From Mariprofundaceae bacterium (GTDB lineage Bacteria; Pseudomonadota; Zetaproteobacteria; Mariprofundales; Mariprofundaceae): a stretch of DNA of 6,949 nucleotides. The position numbers and the translations under genes are program-made. The notes beneath the pieces were generated by a model. The model saw only the letters and a list, made by a program, of their open reading frames with translations, was not told the origin of the DNA and searched no databases. Location of the stretch: contig WFOJ01000215.1 in assembly GCA_015488125.1 (NCBI GenBank), positions 1 through 6,949 on the forward strand, written 5' to 3'. Positions 1 to 6,949 of the stretch are shown piece after piece. Each line of letters starts with the position of its first letter. Position 1 is the stretch's first letter.

Positions 1-451
1 GATGACTGATCGCCGTCTTACCGCCAACGCTGGAATCGACTTGCGCCAGCAAGGTGGTGGGAATTTGCACATAGGGCACACCGCGGCGATAGCAGGCAGC
101 AGCAAAGCCAGCCATATCACCCACCACGCCACCACCAAGCGCAATCACCGGTTCATTGCGAGCCAGTTGATGATCCATCAGTGCATCCAGCATCTGACCC
201 CAGGTGGCAAGATTTTTGTATTGTTCGCCATCGGGCAACAAATGACTGAATACTTCCCAACCTGCCTGCCTCAGGCTTTGGCATAACGTTTCCAGGTAAA
301 GCGGGCCGACAGTGATATTGCTGAACACCATGCAGCGGCTGGCATTCAGGCCCAGCTGATTCAGCGCCTGCCCAAATTCGCCCAGCGATCCTTGCGCAAT
401 ATGAATATCGTAACTGCGAGCGCCAAGATCGACGCGACACTGTATGTCCAT
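1..451 (-). CDS. aroB: 3-dehydroquinate synthase, N-terminal part (cut by window edge)
   Basis: Cytoplasmic NAD+- and divalent-metal-dependent enzyme of the shikimate pathway; it converts DAHP (3-deoxy-D-arabino-heptulosonate 7-phosphate) to 3-dehydroquinate on the way to aromatic amino acids. The 150 visible codons cover the Rossmann-like NAD-binding part: PDGEQYKN at residues 73-80, the glycine-rich ALGGGVVGDMAGF at 104-116, and QIPTTLLAQVDSSVGGKT at 129-146, all hallmarks of AroB. AroB is usually about 360 residues, so over half lies beyond position 1. The ATG start is well fixed: an AAGGGG Shine-Dalgarno sits 6 nt upstream, and an in-frame TGA two codons before the ATG excludes a longer start. 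aroK, the common upstream partner, is absent; a 275-bp gap with a palindromic element and then batD lie upstream. No clear sigma70 promoter was found, so either its own promoter or read-through from batD is possible. Confidence 0.96.
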   Translation of the reverse strand, partial: MDIQCRVDLGARSYDIHIAQGSLGEFGQALNQLGLNASRCMVFSNITVGPLYLETLCQSLRQAGWEVFSHLLPDGEQYKNLATWGQMLDALMDHQLARNEPVIALGGGVVGDMAGFAAACYRRGVPYVQIPTTLLAQVDSSVGGKTAISH

Positions 452-457
452 GCTTCA

Positions 458-463
458 CCCCTT
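458..463 (-). promoter_or_regulatory. Ribosome binding site of aroB
   Basis: AAGGGG on the minus strand, 6 nt before the aroB ATG. With the in-frame TGA just upstream of the ATG, it fixes the start of aroB. Confidence 0.7.
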
Positions 464-526
464 GTCCAAAATGGCCGAAGCGTAGGTTGTGCGGGTAGTT
501 CAGTCCATGGTGAACATTGCCTTGAA

Positions 527-698
527 TCCCAGGAGTCTGTCGGACTTTGGCAATCGTCACGAGAAATAACCGGGATTGAGCCAAATAGACGATCTGTTGG
601 CGGTAAATAGCAGTGCTATTTAACAAAGACGGGACGAAGATTTGGTTAATATCCGCTTTTTCGTAGTAGAGTGATCAAAGCCTGACAGACTCCTGGGA
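527..698. mobile_element. 172-bp palindromic MITE-like element between batD and aroB
   Basis: The ends are perfect 15-bp inverted repeats (TCCCAGGAGTCTGTC at 527-541, its reverse complement at 684-698). The similarity continues inward with a shared CTTTG block on each side. The two halves mirror each other through the whole element: CCAAAT at 581-586 is matched by ATTTGG at 640-645, symmetric about position 613, and the centre is a 19-bp palindrome. The element is therefore one long imperfect inverted repeat with no coding capacity. This is typical of a MITE or similar palindromic mobile repeat; transcribed, it could fold into a long hairpin. I found no convincing target-site duplication in the flanks and cannot name the parent family. 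It could instead be a fixed regulatory hairpin, but the terminal repeats make mobile ancestry more likely. Confidence 0.65.
604..622. repeat. 19-bp palindrome at the centre of the element
   Basis: TAAATAGCA-G-TGCTATTTA: two perfect 9-nt arms around a single G at 613. This is the tip of the long imperfect dyad 527-698. Alone it would resemble an operator, but its exact central position suggests that it is part of the element. Confidence 0.75.
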
Positions 699-726
699 AG
701 AAACTATTTCAGGCTGAAGTGCGCAA

Positions 727-2412
727 TTACCGTGCCATATCGGGATATAGCGGTGGAAGAGAGGGTGAACTGGTGGCTTGTGATGACGCACGTGGCTTCC
801 ATGCCTTTAGCAGCTCGGCAAGATCCCTGCCTTGCCAGGGTGATGCGGATGCAGGATCATAGCAATAACGATCCAGCTGGGAGAGCTGTTGCCGCCACTG
901 CATCGCGTTGTCTGACATCACATCAGCAAGTTGCAATAAATTGACAGGCGCTGGTGAAAATACCTTTGCAGACCATCGCAACAATGCCTTTGCTGCTTCG
1001 TCTGGTTGATTTGTTTCGCAGGCGCGAATGGCTTGACGACGCAATGTTTTCTCACACTGCTGATGCTCCCTGAGTTGTTGTCTGGCCGCCTGTTTTTGCT
1101 GCCAGCGGGGGTAAAGCCAGCAGGCAAGGGTGATCAGCCATGCCAGGGCAAACAACAGCGTCAGCCAGAACCAGCCGCGCCAGCCACCTGATGATGACGA
1201 AGACGATGAAGCAGAAGGCATCGTTGCCGCAGGTTTGGTTGTCGGCATTACCGGCGGCGTAGCGTGCGCTGTCGCGGCTGGTTTAATCTGCAACTGACGG
1301 GCAGGCAGTTCAGCCCACTGCAAGCGTTGACTGGTTGTATCCCACCAGGGAATACGGATGGCAGGCAGCGTGTATGTACCCGGCTGGGTGGGCATCAGGG
1401 CAATTTTTTGCTCACGCCAACCGATGATGCCGTGCTTGCCTTGCTGATTGTGAAGCGTCGGTCGATCGGGGTATGATTTAAGTCCCGGATCTGTGGTGGT
1501 CGATGGCAGATCCGGCAATTGTGCCGCCATCAGTCCATCCGCTTGCAGACGAATCGTGCGGGTAAGGGCATCCCCTACCCTGATGTCAGCCTGTTCGAGG
1601 CCACTGTCACTGAGCTGTAAATGCTTGGCGGGCAACCAGTCATAGCCTTGTGGCCATTGCGCCGGGATAGGGCGGACGTGGAGATGTTGCGCCTGAGAAA
1701 AACGGCGAAGCATACGACCAGGTCGGGCAAACAAACCAATACCACCGCCGGTACGTGCATCCAGACGCAGCGCAGGAATGTCCATATCTCCGTGTTGTTG
1801 TGGAAAGATGACGTAGCGCCGCTCGGTAACGATATAGGTTCTGCCATTGCGGGTTGTTTTGTAGTTGGCATCTTCACCAAGGCGCTGCACTGTGGCATGG
1901 GGAACATCAGGCTCGGTCAACTGCGCCTGCGCCAGATCAATGGCGCGAAACAATTGAACGCTCAACACCACCTGCTGCTGAACATACACATCCTGCTGAT
2001 CAAGCTGTACATTGAGAAAGACATCATCAGCCACCTGCGCATTGCCAGCCGGCGCTTCCGGCAATACCTGCAAATCCAGCGGCTGACTTTGCAAGCTACC
2101 CAGACGAATGGGAGGAATGGCAATACGACCGGTATGCCGTGGCATCAGCTCGATCTGCCATTGTGTGCTGCGCTGCATCTGGCCATTGATGATCTGGATA
2201 CTGCTGCTTTGTTGTTGACCGACGATTTCAAAATCCTGCGTCAGCGGTGAAAGATCAGGCGTGCCGCCACTGCTGCCCTGAAGCTTTAACTCCAGGTGGA
2301 CGGATTCACCAATATGCATTTGCTGACGATCAAGGTTTGCCGACAGTGAATCCGCACAAGCTTCGTCGCTGATCATCAGCATCAGCAATATCATCAGGAA
2401 GAGCGCGCGCAT
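727..2412 (-). CDS. batD: BatD-family membrane-anchored protein
   Basis: 561 residues from the ATG at 2412; a TTG at 2415 is an alternative that adds one residue. An N-terminal signal peptide (MRALFLMILLMLMI, likely cleaved after ACA near residue 20) exports a large periplasmic region of beta-rich repeats. GESVHLELKLQG near residues 35-46, and MPRHTGRIAIPPIRLGS and its later echo MPTQPGTYTLPAIRIPWW, are the repeat pattern of BatD (PF13584, 'oxygen tolerance'). A serine run (about 399-408) precedes one transmembrane helix (about 413-435), followed by a basic, helical cytoplasmic tail with a Trp/Leu-rich segment (about 440-540). BatD usually acts with MoxR ATPase and the VWA proteins BatA/BatB; its biochemical role is unsettled. 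Those genes are not in this window. The ORF begins 3 nt after the aas stop with no clear Shine-Dalgarno, which suggests translational coupling. Family assignment is fairly firm; function is inferred. Confidence 0.85.
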   Translation of the reverse strand: MRALFLMILLMLMISDEACADSLSANLDRQQMHIGESVHLELKLQGSSGGTPDLSPLTQDFEIVGQQQSSSIQIINGQMQRSTQWQIELMPRHTGRIAIPPIRLGSLQSQPLDLQVLPEAPAGNAQVADDVFLNVQLDQQDVYVQQQVVLSVQLFRAIDLAQAQLTEPDVPHATVQRLGEDANYKTTRNGRTYIVTERRYVIFPQQHGDMDIPALRLDARTGGGIGLFARPGRMLRRFSQAQHLHVRPIPAQWPQGYDWLPAKHLQLSDSGLEQADIRVGDALTRTIRLQADGLMAAQLPDLPSTTTDPGLKSYPDRPTLHNQQGKHGIIGWREQKIALMPTQPGTYTLPAIRIPWWDTTSQRLQWAELPARQLQIKPAATAHATPPVMPTTKPAATMPSASSSSSSSGGWRGWFWLTLLFALAWLITLACWLYPRWQQKQAARQQLREHQQCEKTLRRQAIRACETNQPDEAAKALLRWSAKVFSPAPVNLLQLADVMSDNAMQWRQQLSQLDRYCYDPASASPWQGRDLAELLKAWKPRASSQATSSPSLPPLYPDMAR

Positions 2413-2415
2413 CAA

Positions 2416-4659
2416 TCAACGGCCGTGGGCGGCATGTGCTCCGGTTTTGGTGAGTAAATGGTCATGGGTGACAATACGCGAATGCGTGGCATCCACATCA
2501 GTGCCATGCACCAGTCGGCGAGCCAGCAGGTGAACCTCCGGATAATTGATTTTTCCCGTGCCCATCAGCGGGATTTCCTCAACATGATAGATCAAACGAG
2601 GAATGTGTAATTCACTGGCGCCTTCACGTTTCACCACTTCCTGAAGTGCCTTACGATCGGGAGCTTCCTGCGTCGTCAGCAGCACCAGTTGTTCACCCTT
2701 GTTGGCATTGCTCATGGCCACTACAGCGTTTTGCGCTTCTGGCCAACACTTGCCCACCAATTCTTCCACAACCGTTAGCGATACCATTTCACCAGCGATT
2801 TTGGCAAAGCGTTTCACACGCCCCTGAATAAACACGAAGCCTTCGTTATCGATCCGCACAATATCGCCGGTATCGTACCAGCCGCGCTCCGGTGGAATCA
2901 AACGCCCCGGACAGTTGTTGAGCAAATAGCCAGCCATGACATTAGGGCCTTTAACCAGCAAGCGGCCAGCGCCGCGAATTCCCTGCACGCCAACCAGGCG
3001 AGAACGGATACCGGGCAACAAGCGCCCCACACTGCCCTTCTTGTAATACAAAGGCGTGTTGACGGCCAACACCGGACTGGTTTCCGTTGCGCCGTAGCCT
3101 TCAAAAATACGAATGCCGAATTTCTCGATCCACAATTCACGGGTTTCTTCCTGAAGCTTTTCGGCTCCTGCCACCACATAGCGCAGGGAATAAAAGTCAT
3201 AAGGGTGGGCGTGTTTGCCATAACCGGCAAGAAACACGTTGGTGCCAAACAATACCGTTGCATTAAGATCGTAAGCTTCCTCAGGAATCACCTTGTAATG
3301 CAATGGCGATGGGTACAGAAAGACCCTCATACCGCTGAGCAATGAGTTCATCACGCCTGCCGTCAGACCAAAGGAATGGAATAGGGGTAAGGCATTTAAG
3401 CAAATATCGCTGGACGTAAAATTGGCACGTGCGGCCATTTGCGCCACATTGGCCAGTACATTCTTGTGACTGAGCACTACGCCCTTGGGCGCGCCTTCAG
3501 AGCCGGAGGTAAACAGGATCACCGCATAATCCTGCGAGCCGACGCTATTGATGTGACGATACAGCGTCAGCTTCGGCACCCAGGCGCAGGCCAGTGCCTT
3601 GAGTTTGGTGGTCAGTTTCATGCGTGGCAGCAAATCTTCCAGATAGATCACCGTCGTGCTTTCTTCCAGCGCTGCCACCTTGTCGTGAAGATCACCAGCC
3701 TCGACAAACTTGTGAGAGGTAATCACGGTGTTGACCTGGGCTGTGCGCACCGCCGACTGCAAACCGGCAGGGCCCATGGTGTAGTTCAGCATGGTCGGCA
3801 CATAGCCACGGCTGTGTAAGGCAAAAAAGGTGACCACCACACTGGAGACATTAGGCAGCATGAGAGCGATATGCGCGCCCTCTTTCTCATCCTTGAGCAA
3901 GGGTGACATCAGATCGGCAAGCAAAAACGCGCGCGTGAATAACTGACGGTAGCTCAAGGGTTTGCGCTCAATATCTTCAACAATGAGGTGATTCGGCCCA
4001 TGAATTTCGCTGGCTTCAATCAGCGCATCCCAGATACGACGGCGGTAAGGCGTGGATTCAAAAATCATTTCGGCCATAATATCAGCGAGAATATTCCCCG
4101 CTTTTTCACGACGTTCACGCGCTGATAAACCATCAGGAATATCCAGCGAACGGGCTGGCAGTACCGTCAGCCGAATCTTCGGAAACCATTGCGTATTCTG
4201 ATGTTTAATGCGGGAAAATGGCGTGTACTGCGCCCCGTCAATACGCACAGGTACGATCTTGGCGCCAGCTTTGTCGGCAGCCATGCCCGGGCCGGAATAA
4301 ATCTTCATCAGCGAGCCTGTGGCAGTGATACGCCCTTCCGGGAAAATCATCACCCGACGATTGCTTTTTAGGTGATTGATCAAACTCTTCATGGCCATGG
4401 GGTCGGAGTTGTTGATCGGGAACAGGGTGACAATACGTCCCAGCCACGGCATCCACCATTGATCTTCAAACGAGGAATGAATGGCATAGCTGATATCCTT
4501 GCCGAGAAACAGGCCAAGGATGACACCATCCAACAATGAAGTGTGATTGGCTACGATCAGTACGCGGTCACCGGCGGTATTCAGGTTGTCCAGTCCATCC
4601 ACCCGAATGCGATACAGCCACTTGAACCAGGTGCGGATCAGCCAGGCAATCAACTGCAT
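2416..4659 (-). CDS. aas: Bifunctional lysophospholipid acyltransferase / acyl-ACP synthetase (Aas)
   Basis: 747 residues against 719 for E. coli Aas, and alike throughout. In the known enzyme one half re-acylates 2-acyl-glycerophosphoethanolamine, and the other activates fatty acids with ATP and loads them on ACP at the inner membrane. Residues 1-200 form the PlsC-like domain: HX4D motif NHTSLLD (H39, D44) and FPEGR (106-110). Residues about 205-710 form the AMP-binding domain: P-loop LFTSGSEGAPKG (382-393), LPLFHSFGLT (424-433), EGYGATETSP (520-529), GWYDTGD (593-599), KRFAKIAGEMVS (616-627) and GTGK with the likely catalytic Lys703. All key motifs are intact. The ATG at 4659 is chosen because AGGAGG lies 6 nt upstream and homology starts there; the frame stays open to 4860 but that extension has no family similarity. 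The C-terminus carries a His-rich tail (six His in the last 30 residues). batD follows after 3 nt; no lplT is adjacent. Confidence 0.95.
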   Translation of the reverse strand: MQLIAWLIRTWFKWLYRIRVDGLDNLNTAGDRVLIVANHTSLLDGVILGLFLGKDISYAIHSSFEDQWWMPWLGRIVTLFPINNSDPMAMKSLINHLKSNRRVMIFPEGRITATGSLMKIYSGPGMAADKAGAKIVPVRIDGAQYTPFSRIKHQNTQWFPKIRLTVLPARSLDIPDGLSARERREKAGNILADIMAEMIFESTPYRRRIWDALIEASEIHGPNHLIVEDIERKPLSYRQLFTRAFLLADLMSPLLKDEKEGAHIALMLPNVSSVVVTFFALHSRGYVPTMLNYTMGPAGLQSAVRTAQVNTVITSHKFVEAGDLHDKVAALEESTTVIYLEDLLPRMKLTTKLKALACAWVPKLTLYRHINSVGSQDYAVILFTSGSEGAPKGVVLSHKNVLANVAQMAARANFTSSDICLNALPLFHSFGLTAGVMNSLLSGMRVFLYPSPLHYKVIPEEAYDLNATVLFGTNVFLAGYGKHAHPYDFYSLRYVVAGAEKLQEETRELWIEKFGIRIFEGYGATETSPVLAVNTPLYYKKGSVGRLLPGIRSRLVGVQGIRGAGRLLVKGPNVMAGYLLNNCPGRLIPPERGWYDTGDIVRIDNEGFVFIQGRVKRFAKIAGEMVSLTVVEELVGKCWPEAQNAVVAMSNANKGEQLVLLTTQEAPDRKALQEVVKREGASELHIPRLIYHVEEIPLMGTGKINYPEVHLLARRLVHGTDVDATHSRIVTHDHLLTKTGAHAAHGR

Positions 4660-4665
4660 GTAGGC

Positions 4666-4671
4666 CCTCCT
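4666..4671 (-). promoter_or_regulatory. Strong ribosome binding site of aas
   Basis: A perfect AGGAGG on the minus strand, 6 nt before the ATG at 4659. It decides against the longer frame that stays open to 4860 and would run into the divergent gene. Confidence 0.85.
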
Positions 4672-4762
4672 CGTATGCGCAGTTGGCCGCAGCATGCCAG
4701 CATCGCGCATGATAATCAATCTGTGTTCATTCTTCTGTTGCATTGGCTGTGTCGGATATAGG

Positions 4763-4781
4763 AAAAAAACCGAGCCTTCGG
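4763..4781 (-). terminator. Weak hairpin plus T-run upstream of aas
   Basis: Read on the minus strand: CCGA-AGGC-TCGG followed by seven T. The stem is only 4 bp (a G·U pair might extend it), so termination would be weak. If active, it would shield aas from leftward transcripts arising inside the divergent DUF11 gene. Chance is quite possible. Confidence 0.2.
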
Positions 4782-4804
4782 CAGGCGTTTTGTGCGATTT
4801 ATCA

Positions 4805-4832
4805 TTGCGTATGCCATCAGAGGCACTATTAT
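4805..4832 (+). promoter_or_regulatory. Possible sigma70 promoter for the DUF11-protein gene
   Basis: TTGCGT (4805-4810), a 16-nt spacer and TATTAT (4827-4832, five of six matches to TATAAT). The -35 match is poor. Transcription would start near 4839, leaving almost no leader before the ATG at 4843 but about 30 nt before the ATG at 4870, which would favour the later start. No matching promoter for aas was found on the other strand. Confidence 0.25.
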
Positions 4833-4842
4833 CTGCCGTCTT

Positions 4843-6949
4843 ATGATGAATGTGCGGCAACCCCTTTCGATGATGTTCCGACTTTTTGCGCTACTGCTGG
4901 CATGCGCCCTGCACTCTGCTGCTGCCTGGGCGCACAATGTCGGGCAGGCGCAAACATCCAAATTTTTCGATCCGGACACCGTGCAAATGCTCAAGGATCG
5001 TGCTTCCGGCGCGGTAGCAGGCGGCCCGGGATTGCGTCAGGGCGACGTGATTTCCTACATTGTGGAATCCGTGCCTGCGCCTAACGGCGCTACGCTGGGG
5101 GCGGCTGGTTACATTCTGGATTATATCCCTCCCGGCACAGAGGTGGTGGGCGCTGCTTTCGTCAGAAAAGTGCCGGATCCAACGAAATACGGTGGCTGGG
5201 CCTATGTCGATACGCCCATGCCGTATCCGGGAATTCTGGCCGATGGCTTTGGTCCGCGTGGCATCAACGGCTATCTGGCACCGTTTGGCGAGGGCAGTCT
5301 TTCCCGTGGCGTGCAGGATACGGGGATTTTTTATTCCACAGATCCACGCACCGCAAGGCTGGCCACCCCTTATGATATTACCGCCTGCACCAAGGCCAAG
5401 CTATCGGGAACGCAAACGCGGTTTCTGGTGTACAATCAGTGGGATTACGATCAATTCATGGCCTTTGGCAACACCAAGGGCTGCCTGCCTGTAGCCCCAG
5501 CTCTGTATCCTGATCCCAAGCTATTAACCGGTGGCTCCGGACGGGGTAATCCGCCTGTACTGGACTTAAGCAATGCCGGCCTTGGCCCGTGGGCAGGGCT
5601 GGCTTCGCCGGTGGCCGGGCCGGATAGTTATTACCAGAACGATTTTAATCCACTGGGCGATGGCTATGCCATGACCAACTCGGCGCTTGACTTTGCCCAT
5701 CCAGGTCCCTGGCATCGCATCCAGTACCCCGGCTCGCTGATTGCGGGTACTGGCCCGGTGACACCAGTGATTGCTGCCGGCACCGATACCATTTCCGGTG
5801 TGCCAGCCACGGGGGGCTGGGTGCTTTCCACAGCCAACCCTTTGCCCCGCAATACCAATGCCTTGCGTTTTGCCATTGGTGAGCGCGTTGTCGGTGATGT
5901 GGAGCATGTGCGCGTCAAGGTGCGTATTTACGATATGGCAGCCTTTGGTCGCGGCTCGCCCATCGGCTGTATTCCAACAACCATGCCCGGTGGTAACTGC
6001 GCGATTGACCCTTACACCAATCTGTCCTCGGTGTTTGGCGCCGATGCTTCCGGCGGCGCGCAGCAGGGCAAGGATCACGCCTACGCTTATCTTGGCCCTT
6101 CGCAGGCCAATAATAACGCGCAACTGGTGACCACCAAGGCAGTGGTAGCAGTAGCCAATGCTGCCACCGGGCCATGGATTGCCTCGGATGGCGCATTTAT
6201 CACCTCCGGACAGTTTGTGAAATACCGTCTGACTTATCTTAATGCTGCCTCGGCAACGCTGACCAATGTATTCATTAGCGATATCATTGACATCAATTCA
6301 GCGACTTACACTGGCTCCTCTTCCACCGGTAATCCATTTCTCGGCGTGCCGACGTTTAATGCTGTGACCAATACCGTGACCTGGCCGATGATTCCAGCGC
6401 TGGTGCCAGGCGCTGGCGGTACGGTGGAACTGATCGTGCAAATCACTGGTCCGGGTGTTGGTGGCATCAGCAGTAACCAGATTTTTGGCACGGCGATTGC
6501 ACCAGATGGCGCAACGGTGGTGGATTCCTACGCCGCAGCAGTTTCTACCATTGCCACGGCAGGCGTACCGCCGCTGATCAGCATGAGCAAAACAGCCACG
6601 CCTGCGGCGGTGGCTACCGGTCAAAACATTTATTACAGCATCACCCTGAATAATTCCGGTGGCCCGATCACGGCAGCCGCCAGAGGCAACAACAAGCCAG
6701 CCAAGGGTAGTGTTTATCCGGCGACGGCGGGCATCGGTCTGGTGGTGGGCGATGCCCTGCCCAAAACGCTGGCAGTCAATGATGTCACCTATAATGCCCT
6801 GATACCACCGACCATCACCCTGACGGACACCACCACCGGTATTACCTATCCATTGACTGCCGCCAATTACACCGTGGACACCATCACCCGCCCCGGTGAT
6901 GTATTCTGGATCATCAACTCCTATCCTGCCCTGCACCCCAAGGCTGGCC
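4843..6949 (+). CDS. Secreted DUF11-domain (conserved repeat) surface protein, 3' end missing
   Basis: The frame is open for 702 codons and runs off the window. An N-terminal signal peptide (core FRLFALLLACALHSAAAWA, likely cleaved before HNVGQ at residue 31) marks export; LLAC at 18-21 is a weaker lipobox alternative. Residues about 60-110 hold a beta-rich segment with GYILDYIPPGTEVVGA, which resembles DUF11-type wording. Residues about 432-535 look like a divergent DUF11 domain (SGQFVKYRLTYLNAAS, then VTWPMIPALVPGAGG). Residues about 577-680 match DUF11 (PF01345): ISMSKTATPAAVATGQNIYY, then VVGDALP, with a basic insert at about 611-632. Four cysteines after the signal (182, 214, 376, 386) could form two disulfides. 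Likely a cell-surface or extracellular structural protein; the precise role is unknown. The start is uncertain: ATGs at 4843, 4846, 4870 and 4873 all keep a signal peptide, and none has a clear Shine-Dalgarno. It is divergent from aas. Confidence 0.85.
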   Translation, partial: MMNVRQPLSMMFRLFALLLACALHSAAAWAHNVGQAQTSKFFDPDTVQMLKDRASGAVAGGPGLRQGDVISYIVESVPAPNGATLGAAGYILDYIPPGTEVVGAAFVRKVPDPTKYGGWAYVDTPMPYPGILADGFGPRGINGYLAPFGEGSLSRGVQDTGIFYSTDPRTARLATPYDITACTKAKLSGTQTRFLVYNQWDYDQFMAFGNTKGCLPVAPALYPDPKLLTGGSGRGNPPVLDLSNAGLGPWAGLASPVAGPDSYYQNDFNPLGDGYAMTNSALDFAHPGPWHRIQYPGSLIAGTGPVTPVIAAGTDTISGVPATGGWVLSTANPLPRNTNALRFAIGERVVGDVEHVRVKVRIYDMAAFGRGSPIGCIPTTMPGGNCAIDPYTNLSSVFGADASGGAQQGKDHAYAYLGPSQANNNAQLVTTKAVVAVANAATGPWIASDGAFITSGQFVKYRLTYLNAASATLTNVFISDIIDINSATYTGSSSTGNPFLGVPTFNAVTNTVTWPMIPALVPGAGGTVELIVQITGPGVGGISSNQIFGTAIAPDGATVVDSYAAAVSTIATAGVPPLISMSKTATPAAVATGQNIYYSITLNNSGGPITAAARGNNKPAKGSVYPATAGIGLVVGDALPKTLAVNDVTYNALIPPTITLTDTTTGITYPLTAANYTVDTITRPGDVFWIINSYPALHPKAG

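Noticed and set aside
498..515. Dyad GTTCA-N8-TGAAC upstream of aroB as an operator
   Set aside because: The arms are only 5 bp, no regulator match is known to me, and such dyads occur by chance in a gap this size.
153..626. Minus-strand open frame of 157 codons spanning the palindromic element and aroB
   Set aside because: It overlaps aroB in another frame and its upstream half is the palindromic element; its translation shows no family features.
705..715. TTCAGGCTGAA just after batD as a terminator
   Set aside because: The stem is 4 bp with no T-run after it on the minus strand, so it does not look like an intrinsic terminator.
1621..2250. Plus-strand open frame of 209 codons opposite batD
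   Set aside because: Antisense shadow of a well-supported gene; no ribosome binding site and no recognisable domain.
4708..4726. Fur-box-like ATGATAATCA between aas and the DUF11 gene
   Set aside because: Only the central ten bases agree with the Fur consensus; the flanks do not, and no iron-related gene is present.
4660..4860. N-terminal extension of Aas up to the ATG at 4860
   Set aside because: The AGGAGG before 4659 and the Aas N-terminus itself fix the start; the extension would overlap the divergent gene and has no similarity to the family.
5566..6123. Minus-strand open frame of 185 codons opposite the DUF11 gene, and a similar one at 6298-6936
   Set aside because: Shadows of the GC-rich, Gly/Ala/Thr-rich plus-strand gene; their low-complexity Gly/Arg/His composition is typical of antisense frames.

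Overview
The window looks like a chromosomal segment of a Gram-negative proteobacterium, most likely gamma- or betaproteobacterial. This is inferred from an Aas-type inner-membrane acyltransferase/acyl-ACP synthetase close to the enterobacterial form, a BatD-family protein, a typical AroB, and moderate GC. No RNA genes, CRISPR array, intact insertion sequence or phage genes were seen.

Layout: (1) Positions 1-451, minus strand: the first 150 codons of aroB (3-dehydroquinate synthase), cut by the window edge. (2) Positions 452-726: a 275-bp non-coding gap, most of it filled by a 172-bp imperfectly palindromic, MITE-like element (527-698) with 15-bp perfect terminal inverted repeats and a 19-bp palindrome at its exact centre. 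(3) Positions 727-4659, minus strand: a tight two-gene unit, aas then batD, with only 3 bp between them. (4) Positions 4660-4842: a divergent intergenic region holding the strong ribosome binding site of aas, a weak hairpin plus T-run, and a possible promoter for the rightward gene. (5) Positions 4843-6949, plus strand: a long open frame of at least 702 codons with no stop before the window edge. It encodes a secreted protein with a signal peptide and at least one DUF11-type (conserved repeat) domain, probably a large surface or extracellular protein.

Function: aas and batD both concern the cell envelope (phospholipid repair or fatty-acid salvage, and a membrane-anchored Bat protein) and are probably co-transcribed. 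aroB (shikimate pathway) lies beyond the palindromic element and has its own ribosome binding site. The DUF11 gene is divergent and has no evident functional link to the others. I see no convincing new multi-gene system. The points most worth following up are the palindromic element, the N-terminal region of the DUF11 protein, and the aas-batD pairing without the usual Bat genes.
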